DNA of 6,725 bases from an uncultured Eubacterium sp. (GCA_945980015.1 CAMFQI010000067.1:1-6725), one strand, 5' to 3'. Counted from the stretch's first letter, positions 1 to 5,820 are shown. Program-made: numbers and translations. Notes: generated by a model not told the origin, from the letters alone.

Positions 1-26
1 GGCAATAGATTTTTCTGTATTGTATT

Positions 27-35
27 TGTTATAAT
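27..35 (+). promoter_or_regulatory. Possible extended -10 promoter element at the left edge
   Basis: TATAAT at 30-35 is preceded by TG plus one base (27-29), which fits an extended -10 element. I see no good -35 at the usual spacing; the bases around 7-12 are AGATTT. If active, it would start a leader of roughly 250 nt that carries the whole structured repeat element before the secreted-protein gene. This is inference from motif only. The nearer TATAAT at 214-219 is an alternative. Confidence 0.35.
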
Positions 36-58
36 GTAATCGTGAAAATTTATATGTT

Positions 59-223
59 TATAATCACCACACGGCGCAAGCCGTTAAGGCTCCACTTGAT
101 TTGTCATCAAGGGTGCGGGTGTCCGGTGGACACCTCTGCATTTTAATGCAGAAGCACCGACCGAGCCGGCAGGTGAGACAGCTGTCACGAAGTGACTGAG
201 GGGATAAGAATGCTATAATCACC
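59..223. repeat. Structured palindromic intergenic element flanked by 10-bp direct repeats
   Basis: The exact 10-mer TATAATCACC occurs at 59-68 and 214-223 and brackets about 145 bp packed with inverted repeats. These are: a 5-bp stem with GCAA loop (71-84); CTTGAT/ATCAAG (95-111); a 7-bp GGTGTCC/GGACACC hairpin (118-134); an 8-bp TCTGCATT/AATGCAGA hairpin (135-152); and GTCAC/GTGAC (184-196). A GGTGC/GCACC stem (112-116 with 154-158) encloses the two central hairpins, and GGCTC/GAGCC (88-92 with 163-167) could enclose that whole branch. GACAGCTGTC at 177-186 is a perfect palindrome. The layout suggests a MITE-like or REP-like mobile repeat, or a structured RNA in the leader of the next gene. 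No transposase and no clear terminal inverted repeats are visible. The direct repeats could be a target duplication or part of the repeat family itself. Confidence 0.6.
192..219 (+). promoter_or_regulatory. Candidate promoter at the right end of the repeat element
   Basis: An extended -10, TG-C-TATAAT (211-219), lies 16 bp downstream of GTGACT (192-197), which matches four of six bases of a sigma-A -35. It points at the secreted-protein gene whose ATG is at 295, giving a leader of about 70 nt. The -35 half is also the right arm of the GTCAC/GTGAC hairpin, and the -10 is the start of the second TATAATCACC repeat, so the promoter is built from the element and its boundary. Motif evidence only. 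Confidence 0.45.
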
Positions 224-236
224 CAAACCACTTCTC

Positions 237-264
237 TTCACTTTTCACTATTCACTATTAACTG
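237..264 (+). repeat. Short tandem heptamer tract (TTCACTW, four units)
   Basis: Consecutive heptamers read TTCACTT, TTCACTA, TTCACTA, then the degenerate TTAACTG, ending 30 bp before the start codon. The first three differ at one position only. The tract lies between the candidate promoter at 192-219 and the ribosome binding site, so copy-number change would alter leader length. No function is shown by the sequence. Confidence 0.6.
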
Positions 265-278
265 TGCCGTCAGGCACA
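263..278 (+). repeat. Leader hairpin just upstream of the ribosome binding site
   Basis: TGTGCC (263-268) and GGCACA (273-278) form a perfect 6-bp stem with a GTCA loop. It ends three bases before the GGAGG ribosome binding site, so it could affect translation or transcript stability. The same framework, GCCGTnnGGC followed by two bases and ATAT, recurs at 4074-4089 with paired changes in the stem. Confidence 0.6.
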
Positions 279-281
279 TAT

Positions 282-286
282 GGAGG
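282..286 (+). promoter_or_regulatory. Ribosome binding site that fixes the start at 295
   Basis: GGAGG at 282-286 sits 8 nt upstream of the ATG at 295. The in-frame ATG at 280 overlaps this site and has no binding site of its own, so it is unlikely to be the start. Confidence 0.85.
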
Positions 287-294
287 TTTTTCTT

Positions 295-3200
295 ATGAAC
301 ATTTCCGTAAAAAAATTCAGCAAAAAATCATTGTCGCTCCTAATCGCGCTGATTATGGTTTTTTCCGCCCTGCCTTTAACTCCCCCTATTTCGGCTGACG
401 CGGCGACTATGTCTGAGACTCTTTTGAATGATAGGCACGGATTGGTTACAAATGGTTCCGATTCACGAATGAAGAATAGTAATAAGCAATATCAAATTGT
501 TAATGACCAAAAAGAGAATAATACTAACGCCGGAGTGCTTCATTTTGATTTGTCGAAGTACTCTAATAAAAAAATTGAATCCGTTCAGTTTAATGCAAAG
601 CTTGATTCTTCAACCGGTGATTCTCAAATTTCAAATATGAATTTTTATTATTCTACAACCTTGAAAGGCAAAGATTCAACATACCTTGCTTCCGGCGGTA
701 AAGAAACGCTTAACACCAAAATTGGTTATGGTTCAGGTACTACAGCTAATGAAAAATACCTAAATCACCTTATCGGTCACTATGATGAGAATAGTGATCG
801 TCTCTTCCAAATTGATTATAAAGAACAAAACCCCACAAGCCAAAAAAATAAGGATGTAACAGAAGAAATCAAACAAATCATTTTAAGCGGAAAAACAGAC
901 TTGTACATTATTGTAATGCATAGCAATGCCGGTGGCGCTAATAGTACTAACGGTTGGTCTGATGCTTTAATATCCCCTGCAAATATCAATTTTACTGTAA
1001 CCTATTCCGATTATGATTTTAGTAATCCTACTCAAGCAAAAGATTATATTGACAGTAGAATCAACGGTTTTGTTATGCCGACAGCACAGTCAGTTACTTG
1101 TAACGGCACTGATTTGAATTTGTCTAATGTACTATATACAAGTAATACATATCTTGAAAATAGTTTGACTGAATTTTCTTTGAATCAGAAGACAAACGAT
1201 ACAAAAATGTCCGCAAGATTAATGTCTCCTTCAAATAGAATTGTTTATATGTACACTGGAAACAAGTCTATTGTAAAGGTTCCGCTGTTTTTTGAAGCGC
1301 AGAAAAACAGTTCTGTACTTCAGCGCTACAAAGTAAATTATGTATGTTCCGCAAGTAGTAATTGGACAATTGATAACGAAAATTGGATAAGAACAACAGC
1401 TTACAATAAATGGGATACTAATTCAGCCGGTACACGAGACGGCGAGTATAAGGTTTCTTCAAGTTCAACTCATAACGCACCGGACTTTAATGCAAATAAT
1501 CGACCGGAAGGTGTAGACGGAACAACTGATTTTAGAAATTTAGTAACCTATAACGGAACTTTAACGTTTTCTAACAATTATTTTCAAATTAGCGAATTGC
1601 CTAAGGTTGATATGAGCTTCGATGGATTTTGTTATTGGTATGATAGGGGGGCTCAATATTCTTATCAAAACAATATAACAAAGAATACGACTGGTCTAGG
1701 CAAAGCTTTATCTACAATCTCGTTAGCAAATACTGCTTCGTATTTAGTTATTGACTTTAGCGGCTACAATGCACTTGTTTCAAATAACACAATGAAAAAC
1801 AAGTACAATACTGTAAAAGCAAATGAAACAAATTACACTGATGATTCTTTACTTGCTTACTACAAGGCTGTTGCTAATTTAATCAAATTTAAGACAGCAA
1901 GTTACGACTTGAGTACAGATAATGGCGTTTCTTCCTGTGCAAGTAATTTGGCTACTGTTGTTAATAATTACAATAAGGCAGAGAGAGAGCTCGCACAAAA
2001 GACAATTACAGTTCAATTTGTAAACTATGACGGTTATACTGTTAAAAGAGCAATACTCAATCCGGGCGAAGCAATCGGTGAGTTCCCTGCTAACACAGCA
2101 TCAACTCCTGATGAATATGGATATGCTGATATATATCACTACAAGTACACTTGGAACACAACATTGACTGCCGAGTCTGTTCCGACATCTGATGTTACAA
2201 TCAGTGAGAACGCATCTCTTGAAACACATAGTAGCACAACTCCTGCAACTTGTATAAGCAAGGCGAGATGTTCTGCTTGCGGTGCAGAATATGGATCATT
2301 AGGTAAACATTCATATAAACTTGAAACAAATTATCAAGTACCGACTAATTTTGAAGAAAACCCGTATAAGAGAAGTATGTGTATTTATAACTGTGGAACA
2401 GAGGATATAAACGGTAGAGAATATATGGATGTTTCGTCTTATTGGGAAACATATAATGCACAGCTTACTCAATCTCAAGACAAAATAGAAAACACCGCAA
2501 AATATACTAGCGATTCGATTAAAGCTGTACAGGATATCATTGATGATGTCGCTCCTGTAAAGGATAGTCCTACAAAGTCTCAGAGATATATTCAAGACAA
2601 AACACGGGCATTGGCTACTGCAACAAACAGTCTTGTTCTTCGTCAATACTCAATCACCGTAAAGTATGTTGACGAACTTGGTAATGATCTTAAAGTTGGT
2701 GAAGAAGGTGCAACTTCAAAAATATATCCTGCTGTTGATTACGGAAGTATACTGAATGTTGTCGCTCCGACAAACTATAACAAAGTTGATTATGCAGTTT
2801 ATAAGTGGACTCGTAACGGAACAGACGGTGATATAATATCTGGCCTTAATTCAAGCTCGCTTGATGTTGTTGTAAAAGGCGCTTCAACATATTATGTATT
2901 CCTTAAAAATACAAGTGTTGATGATACAAAAGTAGGTAAAAATGCCGTTATAACTCTAAACAACAAGTCAGGAAACATTGTTGATATCGGATATGTTCCT
3001 ATGAATCAAAACGGAACAGAAACAACAGCAACAGTAACGGTTGATACTAATGCTGGTACTATCAAAATCGGTGATGCAACCCTTACAGCACCTAAATATT
3101 CGTTCTATAATTTAATCGGATTTGAAATTGGCGGTATTCGTGTTGCAAGTGGGCAAACAATTACCCTTAATTCCAAGATGGTAATCAGGCCTGTATATAA

Positions 3201-3807
3201 GGCTAAACAAACTGTTAGAATTACTCGTGCAACAGGCTCAAACTTCCTTATTAACGAACAGGATGTTCCTTCGATAGATGTTGAATGGAACAAGAAGATT
3301 GTAATGACCTATAACGGTGCAGTGCCTGACAGTCAGGTAGTTATTTGGAAAGACGGCAATGGCAACGTACTTGCACAGGGTACAACCTACACCTTCTATT
3401 CTAACTCAAATGTAACAATTTCTGCATCTGTTGAAGCTTCTGCACCGGCAGTTCCTTCTGCTTCAATCGGCATGTTCAGCTATGACCCAACCGACAATAA
3501 GGTTACTGTTGTAAATAACTTCTATGTTCCCGACGGAATGAAGGCAACAAAAGCCGGTGTAATTCTTTCAACAAAGAACAGTACACGAGAAGCACTCATA
3601 GCTCAAACAAACGGCAAATTCGAGGGTGACGAATCACAGTTTACAACAGATAAAAACCAAATAAGAATTTCCGTTTCCCGTACTGCAAATACAGAATTCA
3701 CTATGTATGCACTTGCTTATGTTGTTGTAAAAGATGAATACGGTACGGAAAATACTTATTACGCACCGACTGTTCAAAGCATAACCTATACGGTCACGAA
3801 TTCATAA
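295..3807 (+). CDS. Large secreted multidomain surface protein, function unknown
   Basis: An 1170-residue exported protein whose role I cannot name. A Lys-rich n-region (K6, K7, K10, K11), a hydrophobic core (about 12-34) and an ADAA cleavage site near residue 36-37 make a Sec signal peptide. Residues about 38-240 are beta-rich and resemble the DNRLRE/CBM96-type carbohydrate-binding fold (AGVLHFDLS early, INFTVTY at the end); this is a resemblance, not proof. Residues 241-480 are beta-rich and unrecognised. A helical segment (about 483-569) and a beta segment (570-640, starting TITVQF) are followed by a Cys/His patch (H645, C653, C659, C662, H672, C696, C700). A FIVAR-like helical segment (711-782) and a second beta segment (785-860, starting YSITVKY) come next, then further beta domains to the C-terminus. 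There is no LPXTG, dockerin, SLH or C-terminal membrane anchor. A small ORF follows after 18 nt and probably shares the transcript. Carbohydrate or host-surface binding is inference. Confidence 0.9.
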   Translation: MNISVKKFSKKSLSLLIALIMVFSALPLTPPISADAATMSETLLNDRHGLVTNGSDSRMKNSNKQYQIVNDQKENNTNAGVLHFDLSKYSNKKIESVQFNAKLDSSTGDSQISNMNFYYSTTLKGKDSTYLASGGKETLNTKIGYGSGTTANEKYLNHLIGHYDENSDRLFQIDYKEQNPTSQKNKDVTEEIKQIILSGKTDLYIIVMHSNAGGANSTNGWSDALISPANINFTVTYSDYDFSNPTQAKDYIDSRINGFVMPTAQSVTCNGTDLNLSNVLYTSNTYLENSLTEFSLNQKTNDTKMSARLMSPSNRIVYMYTGNKSIVKVPLFFEAQKNSSVLQRYKVNYVCSASSNWTIDNENWIRTTAYNKWDTNSAGTRDGEYKVSSSSTHNAPDFNANNRPEGVDGTTDFRNLVTYNGTLTFSNNYFQISELPKVDMSFDGFCYWYDRGAQYSYQNNITKNTTGLGKALSTISLANTASYLVIDFSGYNALVSNNTMKNKYNTVKANETNYTDDSLLAYYKAVANLIKFKTASYDLSTDNGVSSCASNLATVVNNYNKAERELAQKTITVQFVNYDGYTVKRAILNPGEAIGEFPANTASTPDEYGYADIYHYKYTWNTTLTAESVPTSDVTISENASLETHSSTTPATCISKARCSACGAEYGSLGKHSYKLETNYQVPTNFEENPYKRSMCIYNCGTEDINGREYMDVSSYWETYNAQLTQSQDKIENTAKYTSDSIKAVQDIIDDVAPVKDSPTKSQRYIQDKTRALATATNSLVLRQYSITVKYVDELGNDLKVGEEGATSKIYPAVDYGSILNVVAPTNYNKVDYAVYKWTRNGTDGDIISGLNSSSLDVVVKGASTYYVFLKNTSVDDTKVGKNAVITLNNKSGNIVDIGYVPMNQNGTETTATVTVDTNAGTIKIGDATLTAPKYSFYNLIGFEIGGIRVASGQTITLNSKMVIRPVYKAKQTVRITRATGSNFLINEQDVPSIDVEWNKKIVMTYNGAVPDSQVVIWKDGNGNVLAQGTTYTFYSNSNVTISASVEASAPAVPSASIGMFSYDPTDNKVTVVNNFYVPDGMKATKAGVILSTKNSTREALIAQTNGKFEGDESQFTTDKNQIRISVSRTANTEFTMYALAYVVVKDEYGTENTYYAPTVQSITYTVTNS

Positions 3808-3825
3808 TATAACGGAGGTAGAATA

Positions 3826-3966
3826 ATGATGGTTAAAAAGAAAAATTACTCTGCCCCCGAGGTAGAAATCGAAAAGTTTTCAATCCCGACAAGTGTAATG
3901 ACCTTGTCATCCGACCTTGATAACGGCGTTGATGTCGATATCCCCGGCGGCGACTGGGAATTCTAA
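3826..3966 (+). CDS. 46-residue companion peptide of the secreted protein (uncharacterised)
   Basis: The ORF starts with tandem ATG codons (3826 and 3829), preceded by GGAGG at 3814-3818 with 7-nt spacing to the first ATG, and it ends at the TAA just before a strong terminator. It begins 18 nt after the large gene's stop, so the two are almost certainly cotranscribed. The product has a basic start (MMVKKKNYSAPEVEIEKF), a middle SIPTSVMTLSS, and an acidic, Gly-containing tail with D30, D32, D36, D38, D43 and an aromatic end (GGDWEF). It has no signal peptide, membrane segment or cysteine. The layout of a conserved-looking KKxYxxPExEIxxF head and a variable D/G-rich tail recalls small hypothetical proteins I associate with gut Clostridia, and superficially the leader-plus-core shape of modified peptides. 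No modifying enzyme is in the window, so a precursor role is speculation. A real gene is likely because of its binding site and position. Confidence 0.8.
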   Translation: MMVKKKNYSAPEVEIEKFSIPTSVMTLSSDLDNGVDVDIPGGDWEF

Positions 3967-3972
3967 AATCAC

Positions 3973-4007
3973 AAAACGGCTCTCACTCCGAGAGCCGTTT
4001 TTCTTTT
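3973..4007 (+). terminator. Rho-independent terminator after the secreted-protein/peptide pair
   Basis: A perfect 12-bp stem (3973-3984 with 3990-4001, GC-rich core CGGCTCTC) has a 5-nt ACTCC loop and a T-rich tail: TTTTT (3998-4002), one C, then TTTT. It starts 7 nt after the peptide stop codon. The left side carries four A residues and more T-rich sequence on the other strand, so it may also end transcription coming from the convergent ypeB operon. Confidence 0.92.
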
Positions 4008-4027
4008 CAATAACAACACACCGTAGG

Positions 4028-4044
4028 GACGAGCATTGCTCGTC
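4028..4044. repeat. Palindromic intergenic repeat (GACGAGC-ATT-GCTCGTC)
   Basis: A perfect 7-bp inverted repeat around ATT, preceded by CCGTAGG. There is no T tract on either side, so it is not a standard terminator. From memory, closely similar GTAGGGACGAGC palindromes are common between genes in gut Firmicutes; that frequency cannot be checked here. Confidence 0.65.
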
Positions 4045-4050
4045 ATAAAA

Positions 4051-4111
4051 CTACAATCCCCAAACCACAACACGCCGTATGGCGTATATCACTTTGCGAT
4101 TTATCGCAAAG
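4051..4111. repeat. Composite palindromic repeat related to the one at 59-281
   Basis: The block starts with CTACAATCCCCAAACCAC (4051-4068), which matches CTATAATCACCCAAACCAC at 213-231 except for one substitution and one missing base. It then has the hairpin ACGCC-GTAT-GGCGT (4072-4085) and the hairpin CTTTGCGA-TTTA-TCGCAAAG (4092-4111). The last hairpin overlaps the 3' end of the minus-strand lipoprotein gene, whose TAA stop lies in its loop. The whole segment between the terminator and this gene appears to be repeat-derived. Confidence 0.6.
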
Positions 4112-4409
4112 CGTCGTTTACTGCGTCTCCTGCCTTATCTACTGCGCCGCCTACTCCGTCTGCGACATCGTCAACGCCCTGACCGATATCGTCGCCGACC
4201 TTGTCAGCTCTTGAAGCCGCTTCATCGCCGGCGTTCGACAAATCCTCGCCGACATTTGACGTTGTCGTTTGCGTAGTTGATTGGGTGGTAGCTGTTGTAC
4301 TTGTTGTGCTTGTTGTTGTGTTGTTGTTGTCTGCTTTGTTTGAACCGCAAGCGACAAAAACAGCCGAGATAACGGTGATTGACATAATAACTGCAATAAT
4401 CTTTTTCAT
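4101..4409 (-). CDS. Small lipoprotein with Thr-rich linker and 11-residue repeats
   Basis: A 102-residue predicted lipoprotein of unknown function. It has a signal peptide (MKK, hydrophobic 4-20) ending in a lipobox FVAC with the lipidated Cys at 21. An Asn/Thr/Ser/Gln linker (24-51) follows, then an Asp/Gly/Ala/Val-rich region (53-102). That region reads as successive 11-residue units starting at 57, 68, 79 and 90, with the pattern [AV]-D-[KD]-[VA]-[GA]-D-x-[IV]-[GN]-x-[GA] clearest in the last three. Such hendecads usually form amphipathic helices, as in LEA-group-3-like proteins. The start is supported by AAAGG (4419-4423), 9 nt upstream. It lies 23 nt after ypeB on the same strand, so cotranscription and a link to the spore or germination are reasonable inferences. 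The last codons and the stop lie in a palindromic repeat, so the C-terminus may have been reshaped by that repeat. Confidence 0.8.
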   Translation of the reverse strand: MKKIIAVIMSITVISAVFVACGSNKADNNNTTTSTTSTTATTQSTTQTTTSNVGEDLSNAGDEAASRADKVGDDIGQGVDDVADGVGGAVDKAGDAVNDALR

Positions 4410-4432
4410 AGTAAAAAACCTTTCTTTTTTAT

Positions 4433-5761
4433 TTATTTAACCATTGTTCCGTTGTCGAGGTTGAGCATTATCAAAATATCTTCCTCAACGCCGGTATCAC
4501 AATTTATATAAACGAGTGCGTTTTCGCCTGTATCGTTGCTTGTACAGGTGAACTCATAGCATTGCCTTTCGGCTCCGATTTCCTTTGGTATAGTGCAAAG
4601 CCTTGTATTAGTAACGGTGAGATATTTTGATAATTTTTCCTGTGCCTGCTCGGATGTCAGCAGGGGAGCGCCGAGATTTCTGTCGGTGTGATTAACGAGG
4701 TATGTTTTTGCGTCAAGACTTACCGTTTCGCCGTCGGCAAGTGAAATTCCAACCTTGATTAAATCGGCGTAATTTCTCACTCCGTCCTTGGTGTAAGCGC
4801 AGTTTACGGTGCAAATATTGTTCTGCTGCGCATAGTAACATACCTCCATATCCCTGTAGCCGAGCTTTTCAAGTGTGCTGATTGCAAGGTTGCAGGCGTT
4901 TTCACTCGTGATATCGGCACTGTTTATCAATCCCGAATAGAGTATTTCTTTAACATAGCCGCCCTGCTTCGTCACGCTGACAGTATATCTTCCGCACTTA
5001 AAGGTGTAGCAGGGAAGTCTTGACTTGTCGTCTGTTTCAAAGGTGACGTTATTTTCGCTTACACCGAGTGCCTTTGCCGCAATAGTCTTGCATTGCTCCT
5101 TTGTGTAAACGTCGGCAGACGAAACAAGCTTAGAACTTTTGTTTAATATCTGGTCGGAAAACGGTCCGTCATAAATCAACGTCGGAAAGTCCTCAAAGGT
5201 TTTTGCGCCCTGCGAAAAGCCGTTTGAAAGTGCGCTGACATTGATTTCTCCGCCGCTTGTCACCTGCGAGTCGGTAATCATTGCGCCGCTGTTGACGGTG
5301 TTCACCATTTGATTTGCCTGCTCGGAAAATCTCTGTGCGTAGTCGAGCAGTGTTTTGAGTGTTTCGTGCTCGCTGTCGCTGATTTCTTCGCCTGAGTCAA
5401 TTTTTTGTCCGATATACTGTGCGTAGTCACTGCATTGGCTCAAAAATTTGTAGGCGTTGTTCATTTCCATTTGCTTTATCGGCAGACGGCTCATAGCGTT
5501 TTTTGCCGTAGAGCATTGCGCATACAAATCTCTGCTCAGGTCATAAAGCTCGCCTCTTGAATTTGAATACAGACTTTTTGTTATATCCGTATTTACATTG
5601 TCGAGACATTCGCTCAGCTGCGCAAGGCTTTGCTGATACGATACCTCAAGCTGCTGCTTATAGCTTCGCATATTCGTTGTGCTTATGATTACTGCGGCAA
5701 TAACGATTGCCAGCATAAAGCCGATATACGATACAATTCTTATAAAGCTTCTTTTTGTCAT
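4433..5761 (-). CDS. ypeB: Spore germination protein YpeB (N-terminal anchor plus PepSY-type domains)
   Basis: A 442-residue protein, close to the roughly 450 residues of Bacillus YpeB. In Bacillus, YpeB and the cortex-lytic enzyme SleB depend on each other for stability and location in the dormant spore, and SleB degrades cortex on germination. Here a membrane segment (about 7-27) is followed by a helical domain (about 30-155) with YQQSLAQL and SRLPIKQ motifs. The family block FPTLIYDGPFSDQ (192-204) comes next, then three PepSY-like alpha/beta repeats (about 215-275, 283-350, 367-435). The last contains YLVNHTDR (354-361) leading in and YEF and VYINCDTGVEE near the end, typical of the YpeB C-terminus. 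The start at 5761 is chosen because GGGAGG (5769-5774) lies 7 nt upstream; the longer reading frame to 5830 has no such site. No sleB is present in the window. The gene probably forms an operon with the lipoprotein downstream. Confidence 0.93.
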   Translation of the reverse strand: MTKRSFIRIVSYIGFMLAIVIAAVIISTTNMRSYKQQLEVSYQQSLAQLSECLDNVNTDITKSLYSNSRGELYDLSRDLYAQCSTAKNAMSRLPIKQMEMNNAYKFLSQCSDYAQYIGQKIDSGEEISDSEHETLKTLLDYAQRFSEQANQMVNTVNSGAMITDSQVTSGGEINVSALSNGFSQGAKTFEDFPTLIYDGPFSDQILNKSSKLVSSADVYTKEQCKTIAAKALGVSENNVTFETDDKSRLPCYTFKCGRYTVSVTKQGGYVKEILYSGLINSADITSENACNLAISTLEKLGYRDMEVCYYAQQNNICTVNCAYTKDGVRNYADLIKVGISLADGETVSLDAKTYLVNHTDRNLGAPLLTSEQAQEKLSKYLTVTNTRLCTIPKEIGAERQCYEFTCTSNDTGENALVYINCDTGVEEDILIMLNLDNGTMVK

Positions 5762-5768
5762 TATCAAA

Positions 5769-5774
5769 CCTCCC
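5769..5774 (-). promoter_or_regulatory. Ribosome binding site that fixes the ypeB start
   Basis: On the minus strand the sequence is GGGAGG, 7 nt before the ATG at 5761. It lies inside the longer open frame that runs up to 5830, which argues against that longer start. Confidence 0.85.
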
Positions 5775-5779
5775 GTGTT

Positions 5780-5795
5780 TAGGCAAAATTGCCTA
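5780..5795. promoter_or_regulatory. Perfect dyad in the ypeB leader, possible operator or hairpin
   Basis: TAGGCAA and TTGCCTA form 7-bp arms separated by two A residues. The dyad starts 5 bp upstream of the ypeB ribosome binding site and overlaps the candidate -10 of ypeB. It could bind a dimeric regulator or fold in the transcript. No known regulator site is recognised. Confidence 0.4.
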
Positions 5796-5820
5796 TGGGT
5801 ATTATTTGCAATATTTTTCA
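5791..5820 (-). promoter_or_regulatory. Weak sigma-G-like promoter candidate for ypeB
   Basis: On the minus strand TGAAAA (5820-5815), then 17 bp, then CATAGGC (5797-5791) partly match the forespore sigma-G consensus TGAATA, N17-18, CATACTA: five of six in the -35 and only the CATA part of the -10. ypeB is a sigma-G gene in Bacillus, which is why this class was sought. The -10 match is poor. Confidence 0.25.

Noticed and set aside
71..196. tRNA gene or known riboswitch in the structured leader
   Set aside because: The nested hairpins recall a cloverleaf, but there is no CCA end, T-loop GTTCRA or anticodon arm of the right size, and I recognise no conserved riboswitch core.
59..223. CRISPR array
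   Set aside because: Only two copies of a 10-bp repeat 155 bp apart, with palindromic DNA and no repeat-spacer pattern.
280..294. Upstream in-frame ATG at 280 as start of the secreted protein
   Set aside because: It overlaps the GGAGG at 282-286 that correctly serves the ATG at 295, has no binding site of its own, and adds MEVFL before a normal signal peptide.
2311..2646. Open frame on the minus strand inside the secreted-protein gene
   Set aside because: It is antisense to a strong coding frame, has an unconvincing composition and no ribosome binding site that I can see.
3105..3293. Minus-strand open frame of 62 codons inside the secreted-protein gene
   Set aside because: Antisense shadow of the coding frame, with no domain or context.
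4028..4111. Palindromes as terminator of the ypeB operon
   Set aside because: None is followed by a T tract on the minus strand; the hairpin at 3973-4001 is the better candidate for that role.
4079..4440. Plus-strand frames and a second minus-strand frame over the lipoprotein gene
   Set aside because: Their low-complexity Arg/Leu, Val/Leu and Gln-rich translations come from the repetitive codons of the lipoprotein; only the lipoprotein frame has a signal peptide, lipobox and placed binding site.
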